Assembly: GCF_900115665.1 (NCBI RefSeq) | Contig: NZ_FOXH01000005.1 | Span: 1-64,000, forward strand | DNA length: 64,000 bases | Reading direction: 5' to 3' | Source: Pseudarcicella hirudinis | Lineage (GTDB): Bacteria; Bacteroidota; Bacteroidia; Cytophagales; Spirosomataceae | Shown here: positions 33,570 through 43,720 of the stretch, piece after piece | Position numbering within the stretch: the stretch's first letter is position 1 | Layout of the letters: every line of letters starts with the position of its first letter | Program-made: the position numbers and the translations under genes | Notes under the pieces: model-generated | What the model saw: the letters and a program-made list of their open reading frames with translations, nothing else | What the model was told of the DNA's origin: nothing | Database searches by the model: none

Positions 33570-36500
33570 TTATTCCGAAAGACTGAATTTAACCTGAATC
33601 CCTCCGGAAGTCGTTGATCTGTAATAGGCATTCGAAATTAACGGGTTATTCATCATTTTATCAAAATAAGCGGTTACACTCAATCTTTTATTCACATTGT
33701 AACTTGCCTGGGGTCTGAACTGAAAATTGGTCGAACCCGCTGTTACAACGGTTTCCTCGTCAAGTTTTCTCTGCAGCGTTCTGGTATCTCTGATGGTAAG
33801 CGTACAGTTGAAACGGAAATCGTTCGGCAGCCTTACCCTTTTCCCTCTTACTCTGAAAGGTACAAGCATATTCGCTTTGGTAAAACCTACAGCAATTGTC
33901 AGGTCTTTGTTGCTCAGCTCTGCTACCTGCGAGTTGGTGAGATTTAAACCAACATTTCTGTCCTGATTATAATCAAGTCTCAGAGAAATTTTGCTTTTTG
34001 TAATAGCACTGAAACCTATCAATGGGGCAAATCGCTCACTAAATGAAATCGTACTCATCACATATACCGGAATCAGATATCCCTGGTCATTGAATCTTGA
34101 AGACAATGGATACAGCAGGCTGGTTAGGGTCAGGTTTCTGTAATCCTCATCAAACTTTCCATATTCCAGAGAAGAAATGAAATTTCCTACGCTGTATGTG
34201 GATGTATAACTATGTGTAAGTGTAGCGGAAGAAAAATTCCGTTTAAACCAATCAAAATTAAGCAGACCGCCATAATCCAGTCTCCAGTTTGGTAAAGGAA
34301 TGTTATAAAACGGAGAGAATTTGACGTTATCCGCTGAAACTCCACTGTAAGCTGCAAAGAAGGCAGGAATCAGAACATCCTGAGAATTTTTATTATATTC
34401 TCCCAAACTGCCTCCTTTCAGATTCTCCAGCCTGCGCTGAATAATCTGTCTGTTACTTCTGAATGTATTAAATACGCCATCAGCATCTTTAAATGCCGTC
34501 AGGAATGACAAAAATGTCATTGAATAATTACCGGAACGAACCGGACTTACATCCTTAAATGCACCGTTTGTCACAGTTGGTCTGAAGAAATCCTGGAAGT
34601 TGTCCGTTTTACTGAATTTCCCTTCAATCTGCAATTTAAAGTCCTTAAATGGCTCTACATCCGTCCTGTAGCTTAAGTTCTGGGTTTTAGTCTGCACGAA
34701 TGGAAGGTTCTGCAAGGTACTTTTCGACAACCATCCATTTCTTGCTGCCTCATATCTTATATTTTCATCCTGGCTACCCGTAATAAAACCAAATCCGGGG
34801 GCTCCACCTACGCTGCTGAGTCCCAATAATCCGGGACTTGGCATAAAGCCTGGCAGTGTGGTACTTTCACTGATGTTGTAATTAACCTGAATTCCTCTGA
34901 TTGCCATAAGCAATCGGGTTATACCTCTTAAAAACTCCGGTTCTTTTTTGAAAATGTCCTCATCATCCCCCGGGTTTCTTGCAATATTTTTACGCTCAAT
35001 TCTCGGAGAGTTTGCTATTCTCAGGGCTCTCACTCTGTTATAAAGCGCAACAAAGTCAATTTTTCCTTTGATACCTCTGTCTCTGATATTTTTAATTACA
35101 TTACCAAAAGGAACATTAAGCGAATCGCGGATGTCATAAGAGTTTGCAGCGTAAGTATATCCAAAATGGTGGGTATAATCTGCACTCATCCAGTCTGTTA
35201 AAGGAGATTTATTTAAAGGCAAACGCCAGACAGCTGTAAACTGCTGGTCAAAGTCTTTGGTACGCCCGAGATTTTTTAAACTTCTCCAGACAGAATCCTT
35301 TTTAGCTTTTGTATCCAAATCTCCTGCCGGTTCATCAATAATTGCACTGGCTGTGGCACTGTATGTCAGCATAACGCTTTTTGTAAGATTCCAGCCAACG
35401 TTATAAAGACGGTTAAATCTCCAGTATTTTTCAAATAAAGGAGTTGATCCGGCTGTTGAAAAATCAGCATTACGATATTGGGTCTTTACAAAACTTCTAT
35501 CCATATCCGCCCGGAAAGTAACCGAGGTCGGTAAAGGTGTAAAGTTGAACTCTTTAAACCATCTCAGCAATGGATGATTCCATTTATATTTTTTGAACGG
35601 TTCTATCGGTTTGGGATTCCCGACGAAAGTATAACTCAGCCCTCCTTTATGTGAGGTTTGTGAATATTGTTCAATTAAAGTGTTGGTTCTGGTTAATTCA
35701 GAAAAAGCATAAGTGAAGGAGAAGTTCTCAATATCCCAGGGATGCATCAAAGCATTCTTTCCAGTCTTTACTTTTCTCACATTGGAGAAATTAAGCCCTT
35801 TTCTTTCCGAATTATCCTCCACCATCTTCCGGTAATTCTCTCTTTCCTGGTCAGTAGAGAATTTTTTCAATGTTTCATCCAAACGAATATCCGGATCCAA
35901 AGGATCAAATTCCGGCTTGATATTTCTTCTGTCATAAGTTACATACATCGGAATTTTCAAGCCCCATTTTTCAGGAGTAAGCTTGTCCAGATTTATATTC
36001 GCGGCAATGCCATACTCAAGGGTATTATCCCTTGATCTTTCTGAAATACGGGTCTGAACTCCTCCGAAACCATAGGTTTTCAAACTACCATTCATAGTAA
36101 CATTGGCAAAATCGGCAAGTTTTAACCCTAATTTTGCCACTGCAGCTTTCCCGGAAGTCTGATCAAATCCGGAGGCCCTTAACTCATCAACCCAGATACA
36201 AAAGGTTTTTGGCTGGGCATCATCTTTAGGGTTTCTCACCCCGATCATTAAAGTGAGTACAGCACTCTGATCCGGATTACCTACAATTCTGAGGTTATAA
36301 ACCTTCCCGCTTACAGGATCTACAATACTGTCTCTTGAATAAGGCTCTGTAATCGGTATTCCGGCCTGACGATTTCTGTCTCTTAAAAATTGTCGGGTCT
36401 GATCATTATCTCTGAGGTTTTTAATCTGTTTTATTACATCAAAACCAATATCAAATTCGTTTTCAGCCGGCCATACGTCTGTGTCAATTGATGCCCCTTT

Positions 36501-39500
36501 CTGTGTTTGCGTTAACTTTGGAATTTCAACTTCATAATAGTTCTGCGTAAGGTCCGTACCAATCCGGATAAAAGCCGAGACTTTTCCGACATTCGGAGCA
36601 GCACTTTCCATGTGAACAAACATTTTAAGACGTTTGTAATTAATGAAGTCAAAATTAGTGTTTTTGAAAACCGCTCTTGAATCGCCGTCTCTCAAACCAT
36701 CCACACAAAGGCTTAAAGATTGCTCATTCAACTGAGCATTATTGATTGTAGTAATATCACGATCTCTCTGAAATCCCGGAGGAATCACATAAGGGATTAC
36801 ATTATCACCTTTATTGTTCGACGGACCATTTTCTTCAATATTTACACTGGCTACTTTAAATTTAGCATCATAATTTTCCGGAACTTCCTGCAAACCTCTC
36901 TGATTTAAGTCTCCTGTATATTTACGATACTGGAATCCGGAAACCTGCAACTGAGCAAAACGCAGCACAACAGGCTGTTCAAATTCTGTCAGAAACATTC
37001 TCATAAAACGGATAGATTTTAATCCGTTAATTCCTCCGAATGATTTTCCGTTTTTTACAGGAACTCTGAATAAATACCAATCCGCACCGTTTTCAGTAAC
37101 TTTATCTACTACATAACCTTGTCCGACAGCCAGTTTATTCGGTGCCAGATCAACCTCGTACTGATAATATGATTCAAGATCATTGATGGTATTGTCATTG
37201 TTCATATCCTCACGGTCAGGGGCATTTTTACTGGCCTCAGTAAATCCGGAGTTTGAACTGGCAGCGGTTGACGGAGAGTTCTTATCCAACCCCATATAAT
37301 TCTTATACCGCTGAACTATGCTTTCAACATTATTATATTTTTCACTCAGATAATAGGTAAAATCATCCCCGGCCGGGTCAGCACGAATGGCTTCAAAAGC
37401 GGTAGGATCCATACCTGAATTTTTTAACTGGGTCAGGTAATCTTTATGCATTACTTCCTCCGTATAGATATTTGTCTCATCTCCGGAGTTAGGAATACCA
37501 TCCAAACCAACATCCTGCAATTCTCTTCCGCCTTCATTGTCAAATGCATTGATTACAAATTGTCTGGTCGGAGCAAGCCCCCATTTGGTAACTCTGATAT
37601 TCTGACTATCCCCTCCCGGAATTTTATCTCCTGTTGGAATCCCGTTTTCAAAGTTATAGTTACCGTCAGGAATAAAATCTTCAGAAACATCCCCCAGGTT
37701 GAATACCAATTTTCCTCCGGTGGTGTTGTTCGTATTAAATCTTCCATCTCTCACTACCCCGTTTGAACCGGTCAGGAACGGGTCCATTAACCAAAACTCG
37801 ATCTGCTCAATATTTGCATTGTCAAAGTCTGTATCAGAAGTAAGTGCTCTGGTAATAGCCCCAAAATTCTTCTTCGGATTTTTCAGCAAACCATCTTTAT
37901 CTAAATCAGGGTTAAAGTTGTACATCCCTCTCTCTGAAGGGAAATAAGCAACATCCAGAACACTGATCGGTAAGCTTGTAATATTATTGGCAAGGTCCTT
38001 ATTCGGGAAAAGAGCTTTCGGAGAAACCTGACGTTCATAGAAGTTAGTCAGTTTGGAAGGGTCCAATCCCGGGATATCTACCCCAAAGCCTCCTAAACCA
38101 TAAATACTCGGGTCAACACTATAGGCTGAAATCTTAGCACGCTGATAACCGTTGGCCAGGTCATTTGGGGTTCCAACGTTGAACTGCTGATGCTGCGGAG
38201 TAGCTCCGGGTCTCCAGGTAGTTGGTTGACCAATTAAGTTATAAACTGTTCTTGCTGCTTCAAAATCATCAATAAATGCATTATCCTGCACCGCGGAATT
38301 AACGCCCGGAATAAGCTGTGCATATTCTCCCTGAAAATCAATTGCTGAAGTTTCCTTGGTAGAAATAATTGGAAGGGCATCTACCAGTCTTGTCAAAAAT
38401 CTTGAAGGCCTTTGAATGGAAGCATCAAAACCAAAAAGCGTGTTACTGACAGGTTCATTGCCAATCGCTACCCTTCTGAGATAATTGGGAGGAGATTCAC
38501 TCAAATGCTGAAGCGTCGCTCCGAGGTGAATATCTTTTCCAAGCCGATAATCAAGGTGTGTTCCGAAAAGCCCTCTTGTCTGGTTGGTAAATAAATCCGG
38601 CTTTTCATAACAAACTCTGATTTCCCGACCTGAATTGGAAATTCCATCATTCAGAATTTTCACACGACCCAATTGCGGATCTACGATAAAATCCGTGCCT
38701 TGTACTAAGGTACTACCTCCGACTGTAACCGTTACTGTTTTAGCATCAACGCCCAATGGTAAAGACACATCTCCTCCCAGAGCCGACTGAAAACTTCCTT
38801 TTAAGAAATACTTGTTTTTCGTCGAAATTTGCTGTGCATCCGTTTGTGTTTTTGTATAAAGCTCTTCGAAGACATACTTATTAACCAATCCGTCTTCATC
38901 AGCATTAAAATTCTTTTTCAGGGTAGAACCAAAAGGTTCGAGAACCGGAAAGATAATTTTCCCGTTTTTAGAATCAACCGTTACATCCTCAACAAAGTCA
39001 AAATTTCCATCAACCTGAGGGTCTCCGTTCTGATTTAATCTGTCAACACCCAATACTCTGATTAAAGGAACATCCTTCAATCTTGCACCTTCCTGCAGGT
39101 TAGGATTATCAACACCTGTCTTATCATCTTTATAAATTACTCTTAACTGGAAGTTTTGCTTACTTAACTGACTGGTATTTAACGAATAAACGTTTTTCAT
39201 CATCAGATTCCACATCGGATGCTGGAGGTTGTTCCTGACCTGAGAAGATTTAAGCATTTTCAAAACCAGTACTTCTCCATCTTTTCTGTTCTGATAATTT
39301 TCAGTCAGTTCCCCAACCTGATATTTTCTTCCGTTGTAAGTATATTCATAAGAAACCGCTAAAACTTCATCATTTCTCAAAGGGGTGATCAGGGAGATGT
39401 AACCCAACTGCGGATTAAAGCGAAAGTCTCTTTCTGTCAAACGCTTTGCTCCTTTCAGCATATCAAAATCCGTTCCTTTCTGAAGGTTATAGCTGGTTTC

Positions 39501-40802
39501 GAGTAAATAAGAGGTCTGATCAGACTGACGGATTCTTTCATCCTTGGTAAGCTTGTCGTAAATACCGTTGGTACTGTTATCAGCAGGCTGACCAGCCACA
39601 ATTGGTTGCAAAACCGGTTTATTCCTACTTGCTGAATAGGGAACTGGTTCTCCCATATCAGAAAGTGCAACAATATTCCTAAGCGTTTCGGTATTATTCG
39701 TTCTGTTAGTTACATATACCTCCACACGGGTTACAGTTACCCCGGAGGTAATTACAGGAAGTGATTTGAGAGATCTTTCGTAATTATTTCTAAAGTACGT
39801 AGAAAGGAAAAAGTGTCGGTTTTCGTCATAAGCATCAGCTCTGATTTCAAACTTCTTGCCCTGAGAACCACCCTGAAGGGTAATACAATCCTGTTTGGAC
39901 CTTTGCTGAGCCGCAACGACAGTAACATCAAGATTCCCGAATCTCATTAAGGCCTTCAGACCAAACAAATTCTGAACTCCGGGTATCAACTGGCTGTTCA
40001 GTGTCCAGGAAGTATTCCCAGCTTCTATATTCTGAAGGATATCTTCTTCGTTACTTCTCCAGTTTAGTTTTAACTGATTCTGAAAATTAAAACTTGCCTT
40101 GGAATCAAAGTTGGTATTAAGATTAAGTTTATCTCCTATTTTTCCCTGAAAATTGACCTGAACCTGTTCATTGAAGTTTAAGCTGCTGTTATGTCTTAAA
40201 CTTACCGGAACGGCAGGGTCATCATAAAACTGGCTTAGATAACCAATGTCAACCAGAATATTTCCATTAGGTTTAAAATCTATATCTGTCCCTCCAAAAA
40301 TTCTGTCAATTGCAGGAGGTAATTCTATTTTGGGTAATAAACCTCTTCCCTTGGTATCACTTTTCCCGTCCTGAGAAGCAGCATAAGATTTCCAGTAACT
40401 CCTTAAATATCTTTCCCTTTGTAAATTGGAATATTCTTCATACGACAATCTTTCGGCCGGACGATAATCATTGGGTAGGTCTTTCAGTTTTTCATAAACA
40501 GCAATGGTTCCGGCAGAGTCCAGTTTAAATTCTGTACTGAGACCTTTAGGATCTTTCAGGATAAAAGGAGAAGCAGGAGTTTTGTGCGTAAAACGGTTCC
40601 CAAGCCTGTCTTTTAGTTTTAGCCTTGGTCGTTTTCCTGATTTTGTAACTTTGGTTGTATCTTCTTTGGGAGAGTTTTCTTTTTCAAATACTTCATTTGC
40701 TGCCAGTGTCAGATTTGATTCAAGTGGATCTGACCATGACAACCATGCAAATAATGAAACTATAAAACTTCCTGAAAGTATGTAAAGCGTGTTCCTATGC
40801 AC
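33570..40802 (-). CDS. sprA: T9SS outer-membrane translocon protein SprA (Sov)
   Basis: 2,410 residues, the expected size for SprA/Sov (about 2,400-2,500). SprA is the large outer-membrane beta-barrel, known from Flavobacterium, that moves type IX secretion cargo to the surface; it is needed for gliding and for secretion of CTD proteins. The N-terminus holds an uncleaved-looking or Sec-type hydrophobic segment (LYILSGSFIVSLFAWLSW). Typical SprA segments are PAIDRIFGGTDIDFKPNGNI, VQVNFQGKIGDKLNLNTNFD, LMRFGNLDVTVVAAQQRSKQ and the closing YYRSTTSGGIQVKFSLSE, whose last residues suit an outer-membrane barrel strand. It lies 183 bp downstream of ruvA on the same strand. It should export the type A and B cargo encoded at 11.7-17.9 kb. 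Confidence 0.97.
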   Translation of the reverse strand: MHRNTLYILSGSFIVSLFAWLSWSDPLESNLTLAANEVFEKENSPKEDTTKVTKSGKRPRLKLKDRLGNRFTHKTPASPFILKDPKGLSTEFKLDSAGTIAVYEKLKDLPNDYRPAERLSYEEYSNLQRERYLRSYWKSYAASQDGKSDTKGRGLLPKIELPPAIDRIFGGTDIDFKPNGNILVDIGYLSQFYDDPAVPVSLRHNSSLNFNEQVQVNFQGKIGDKLNLNTNFDSKASFNFQNQLKLNWRSNEEDILQNIEAGNTSWTLNSQLIPGVQNLFGLKALMRFGNLDVTVVAAQQRSKQDCITLQGGSQGKKFEIRADAYDENRHFFLSTYFRNNYERSLKSLPVITSGVTVTRVEVYVTNRTNNTETLRNIVALSDMGEPVPYSASRNKPVLQPIVAGQPADNSTNGIYDKLTKDERIRQSDQTSYLLETSYNLQKGTDFDMLKGAKRLTERDFRFNPQLGYISLITPLRNDEVLAVSYEYTYNGRKYQVGELTENYQNRKDGEVLVLKMLKSSQVRNNLQHPMWNLMMKNVYSLNTSQLSKQNFQLRVIYKDDKTGVDNPNLQEGARLKDVPLIRVLGVDRLNQNGDPQVDGNFDFVEDVTVDSKNGKIIFPVLEPFGSTLKKNFNADEDGLVNKYVFEELYTKTQTDAQQISTKNKYFLKGSFQSALGGDVSLPLGVDAKTVTVTVGGSTLVQGTDFIVDPQLGRVKILNDGISNSGREIRVCYEKPDLFTNQTRGLFGTHLDYRLGKDIHLGATLQHLSESPPNYLRRVAIGNEPVSNTLFGFDASIQRPSRFLTRLVDALPIISTKETSAIDFQGEYAQLIPGVNSAVQDNAFIDDFEAARTVYNLIGQPTTWRPGATPQHQQFNVGTPNDLANGYQRAKISAYSVDPSIYGLGGFGVDIPGLDPSKLTNFYERQVSPKALFPNKDLANNITSLPISVLDVAYFPSERGMYNFNPDLDKDGLLKNPKKNFGAITRALTSDTDFDNANIEQIEFWLMDPFLTGSNGVVRDGRFNTNNTTGGKLVFNLGDVSEDFIPDGNYNFENGIPTGDKIPGGDSQNIRVTKWGLAPTRQFVINAFDNEGGRELQDVGLDGIPNSGDETNIYTEEVMHKDYLTQLKNSGMDPTAFEAIRADPAGDDFTYYLSEKYNNVESIVQRYKNYMGLDKNSPSTAASSNSGFTEASKNAPDREDMNNDNTINDLESYYQYEVDLAPNKLAVGQGYVVDKVTENGADWYLFRVPVKNGKSFGGINGLKSIRFMRMFLTEFEQPVVLRFAQLQVSGFQYRKYTGDLNQRGLQEVPENYDAKFKVASVNIEENGPSNNKGDNVIPYVIPPGFQRDRDITTINNAQLNEQSLSLCVDGLRDGDSRAVFKNTNFDFINYKRLKMFVHMESAAPNVGKVSAFIRIGTDLTQNYYEVEIPKLTQTQKGASIDTDVWPAENEFDIGFDVIKQIKNLRDNDQTRQFLRDRNRQAGIPITEPYSRDSIVDPVSGKVYNLRIVGNPDQSAVLTLMIGVRNPKDDAQPKTFCIWVDELRASGFDQTSGKAAVAKLGLKLADFANVTMNGSLKTYGFGGVQTRISERSRDNTLEYGIAANINLDKLTPEKWGLKIPMYVTYDRRNIKPEFDPLDPDIRLDETLKKFSTDQERENYRKMVEDNSERKGLNFSNVRKVKTGKNALMHPWDIENFSFTYAFSELTRTNTLIEQYSQTSHKGGLSYTFVGNPKPIEPFKKYKWNHPLLRWFKEFNFTPLPTSVTFRADMDRSFVKTQYRNADFSTAGSTPLFEKYWRFNRLYNVGWNLTKSVMLTYSATASAIIDEPAGDLDTKAKKDSVWRSLKNLGRTKDFDQQFTAVWRLPLNKSPLTDWMSADYTHHFGYTYAANSYDIRDSLNVPFGNVIKNIRDRGIKGKIDFVALYNRVRALRIANSPRIERKNIARNPGDDEDIFKKEPEFLRGITRLLMAIRGIQVNYNISESTTLPGFMPSPGLLGLSSVGGAPGFGFITGSQDENIRYEAARNGWLSKSTLQNLPFVQTKTQNLSYRTDVEPFKDFKLQIEGKFSKTDNFQDFFRPTVTNGAFKDVSPVRSGNYSMTFLSFLTAFKDADGVFNTFRSNRQIIQRRLENLKGGSLGEYNKNSQDVLIPAFFAAYSGVSADNVKFSPFYNIPLPNWRLDYGGLLNFDWFKRNFSSATLTHSYTSTYSVGNFISSLEYGKFDEDYRNLTLTSLLYPLSSRFNDQGYLIPVYVMSTISFSERFAPLIGFSAITKSKISLRLDYNQDRNVGLNLTNSQVAELSNKDLTIAVGFTKANMLVPFRVRGKRVRLPNDFRFNCTLTIRDTRTLQRKLDEETVVTAGSTNFQFRPQASYNVNKRLSVTAYFDKMMNNPLISNAYYRSTTSGGIQVKFSLSE

Positions 40803-40985
40803 AACTTTTATTTAATTTGTGGTATATCCGGCGCGGAGAATCTAAGGTTAAACTTTCATTTGTCAAAAACTTCCATCTAACCAAACGTCTAAAACCTTGC
40901 CAATATTTTTACGAACTGATTTTTTTTAAATTTCCGGAAATCCTCCATTTACTGTAAAATCTGTTGTTTTTCCGGAATTTATCTG

Positions 40986-41579
40986 TCATCGAAGAGCCAG
41001 CTTAATTAATTGCTCAACAGTCAGGTCCTCGCCTTCCTTCTTCAATATGGCATCAATGCTCTTTTCTGCCACATTTTTAGGAATACCAAGCGTAACCAAA
41101 GCTGCCAGTGCTTCATTGCGAACGGCAGAGTTTTTGGTCAGAACAATTGAATGACTGCTTCCACCCAGCATTTGTTCTTTACGGAATTTATCTTTCAATT
41201 CAATAATGGCTCTTTGAGCTGTTTTTGCTCCGATTCCTTTAATACTCTGAATTGTACGCACATCTTCATTAACAATTGCATGTCTGATTTCAGCAGATGA
41301 CAAGGACGAAAGCATTACTAATGCGGTATTAGGGCCGATTCCTGAAACACTTAAAAGGTCCAGAAACAACGCTTTTTCATCAGTATCCTTAAAACCAAAA
41401 AGTACATGGGCATCTTCACGGATACTCAGAAAGGTATATAAGCGGCAACGTTCGTTACCATCCTGAAGGGCTGAATAGGTCTGAAGTGAAATTTTAATCT
41501 CATAGCCTACACCATTCACATCAATAATCACGTAGGCAGGGTCTTTGTAGGTTAGTTTTCCGTCTATATAGGCAATCAT
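40986..41579 (-). CDS. ruvA: Holliday junction branch migration protein RuvA
   Basis: 197 residues, normal length. RuvA tetramers bind four-way junctions and recruit the RuvB motor during recombination repair. Domain I is an OB fold (MIAYIDGKLTYKDPAYVIID). Domain II carries two helix-hairpin-helix motifs, LLSVSGIGPNTALVML and IQSIKGIGAKTAQRAIIELK. Domain III, after a flexible linker, is the RuvB-binding three-helix bundle (NEALAALVTLGIPKNVAEKS). It is immediately upstream of sprA, an order I believe is common in Bacteroidota, so the two may share a transcript. Confidence 0.97.
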   Translation of the reverse strand: MIAYIDGKLTYKDPAYVIIDVNGVGYEIKISLQTYSALQDGNERCRLYTFLSIREDAHVLFGFKDTDEKALFLDLLSVSGIGPNTALVMLSSLSSAEIRHAIVNEDVRTIQSIKGIGAKTAQRAIIELKDKFRKEQMLGGSSHSIVLTKNSAVRNEALAALVTLGIPKNVAEKSIDAILKKEGEDLTVEQLIKLALR

Positions 41580-41749
41580 ATTTAACTTTAAAGAGTAAGG
41601 TATAAATTTAAAAGGGCTGTTTGGATTTCTTCACCAGAACTTTAACGTGAATTAATAGGCTGCTATTACATAAAAAGTAATTCATAAAGCTATTTCTTAT
41701 TTTTACTTATCAAAAAGGCATTTCACGAATATTTCCAATTCAAAAATAA

Positions 41750-41787
41750 TCAAAAAGTCCGCATAACTAAAAAGCGATGCGGACTTA
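41750..41787 (-). terminator. Terminator of the lytic transglycosylase gene
   Basis: Stem AAGTCCGCAT / ATGCGGACTT followed on the minus strand by TTTTTGATT, 19 bp after the stop codon. Confidence 0.82.
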
Positions 41788-41805
41788 TCTTCAATTTTAT
41801 TGATT

Positions 41806-43353
41806 TTATGAAACTCTGATTTTCATTCCGGCTTTTACCACATTGCCTTTGATACCATTGAGTTTTTTAATTTTATCTATTGAAAGTCCGCCATAACGCT
41901 GTGAAATGTTCCAAAGTGTATCTCCTTCCTGAACAAAATGGAAACGGGCTTTTCCTTTATGAACTGATTCTCTCTCAACATTGGATGCTTTAGCATATTT
42001 AACAGAACTGGTAACCGCTACTTCTTTGAAGATCACCAGTTTATCTCCTGCATGAAGTGTTGACTTACGCAAATGATTCCAGACTTTAATATCATATACA
42101 TCAACATCATATTTAGAAGCAATTGAGGTTAGATTATCGCCTCTCCTCACAACATATACTTTTTTCTTAGGCTTTTTATTGATAACAACATCCTCAATAT
42201 CTTCCTCAACTGTTACCTTTCCTTTTTTGGTTTCCTCCTCAGTCAGAATAGGTCCGTTGCTGTTACTTGCCACCATTACTTCCGGAGCCGGAGCAAGTTG
42301 TTCTATAACAGAAGGCGAAACCTTGGAAAGTGAGTCAAATACTGTTTTACGATTGGCAACGAGATAAGCCATTTCTTCTCTTGGTAATCTTAAAGGGAAG
42401 TTCCTCGTAGAACCCGGAAGAATGTGCGTTAAAATATGTGGATTCAGTTTTTGAATATTTTCAAGGTTGATATTACTCAAAGAAGCCAGTTTATCTATGT
42501 CAAGGAATCCGTTTACCAGAATTGTATCATTTGGAATAGCTGTTTCCAGCATCTCAGGAGCAATATCATGATCTGCTCCGTGATTCATCATATAAATAAT
42601 TCCGATATACTGAGGAACATAACCTCGGGTTTCTCTTGGAAGACAATTGTAAATATCCCAGAAAGTCTGACCACCGCTACAACGTCTGATTGCCCGGCGG
42701 ACATTCCCCGGTCCGGTATTATAAGATGCTAAAACCAACTGCCAGTCTCCGAAAATATTGTAAAGCTGTTTCATATAACGGCAAGCCGCCTCTGTTGCTC
42801 TCTCAGGGTCAAAACGTTCGTCAACGTATTCATCGATTCTTAAACCGAAGTCAATTCTAGCTGTTTTTGGCATAAATTGCCATAAACCTCCCGCTCCTGC
42901 TCTTGAAATAGCTTTAGGATTTAGTCCGGATTCGATAAGGGATAAATATTTTAACTCATCCGGTAAACCGTATTTCTTCAGGTATTTCTCATAAAGCGGA
43001 AAATAAAGATCTTTACGTTCCATCATCGTTTTGGTAAATGATGGTTTCCGATAAGCGAAATATTCTACGAATTGATGCGTAACGGAATTATAAGTAAGCT
43101 GAATTTCTTTCTGAAGTGCCTGTAATCTGGGTTGGACAATACTCGGATCAATCAACCAGGCTGGTTCTGCCACAGCTGGTTTCGGATCATTTATGGAAGG
43201 ATTGGTAATTACAATAGCTGTATCGGCCGCTTGCGGCTGACTAGAAATCGTGACGGAATTCTGTGGTTGTGAAGATGTTATTTGAGCCGTAGCTACATCG
43301 CCTGTCCAACACAAAATCCCAAGGCTAAATGCTTTCGCAAGGGTGAATCTCAT
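41806..43353 (-). CDS. mltD: MltD-like membrane-bound lytic transglycosylase with two LysM domains
   Basis: 515 residues, signal peptide about 1-23 (ending VATAQ). The SLT domain spans about 115-250: the catalytic Glu is E141 in YLSLIESGLNPKAISRAGAG, followed by GLWQFMPKTARIDFGL and LASYNTGPGNVRRAIRR. This enzyme family cleaves peptidoglycan between MurNAc and GlcNAc to give 1,6-anhydroMurNAc ends. Two LysM peptidoglycan-binding domains follow, about 393-440 (YVVRRGDNLTSIASKYDVDV) and 468-515 (FHFVQEGDTLWNISQRYGGL). No lipobox Cys follows the signal peptide, so it is probably a soluble periplasmic or loosely attached form. It has its own terminator; a weak TAAGTTTA element lies 28 bp upstream. 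Confidence 0.9.
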   Translation of the reverse strand: MRFTLAKAFSLGILCWTGDVATAQITSSQPQNSVTISSQPQAADTAIVITNPSINDPKPAVAEPAWLIDPSIVQPRLQALQKEIQLTYNSVTHQFVEYFAYRKPSFTKTMMERKDLYFPLYEKYLKKYGLPDELKYLSLIESGLNPKAISRAGAGGLWQFMPKTARIDFGLRIDEYVDERFDPERATEAACRYMKQLYNIFGDWQLVLASYNTGPGNVRRAIRRCSGGQTFWDIYNCLPRETRGYVPQYIGIIYMMNHGADHDIAPEMLETAIPNDTILVNGFLDIDKLASLSNINLENIQKLNPHILTHILPGSTRNFPLRLPREEMAYLVANRKTVFDSLSKVSPSVIEQLAPAPEVMVASNSNGPILTEEETKKGKVTVEEDIEDVVINKKPKKKVYVVRRGDNLTSIASKYDVDVYDIKVWNHLRKSTLHAGDKLVIFKEVAVTSSVKYAKASNVERESVHKGKARFHFVQEGDTLWNISQRYGGLSIDKIKKLNGIKGNVVKAGMKIRVS

Positions 43354-43720
43354 CTATTTATTAGGGTATTCACAAAATCTTAAACTTAGCCGGAGAACCG
43401 GATATCATTGAGAAATTTTGTGGTTATAATAAGACTTTATACATAAAACTCTCTTCCACCAAGTATAACGAAATATTTAGTTTTTTTATTCAAAAACAAA
43501 TAAACTTAGGGATTATTGTATAATGGCGTGTGAGTTTAGTACAATATTACGAAATTGAGTTCAAAAACGAAATTTTATTTCAGAAAAATCGTATTTTATT
43601 ATCAATCAGCAATTTAGACTATTCTAATTTTTTTTATAATGGATTAAAAAGAGACTAAACGGAAAGGAAAATGATCTCAGTATAACCAAAATCCTGATCC
43701 TTTCACCATATTTTCTTCGC
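43354..43720. other. Intergenic region between gatA 3' end and the transglycosylase start
   Basis: 367 bp, AT-rich. A TAAGTTTA element on the minus strand at 43381-43388 (one mismatch to TAnnTTTG, without a spaced TTG) could serve the transglycosylase gene. I see no ORF, tRNA or strong hairpin in the rest. Confidence 0.4.
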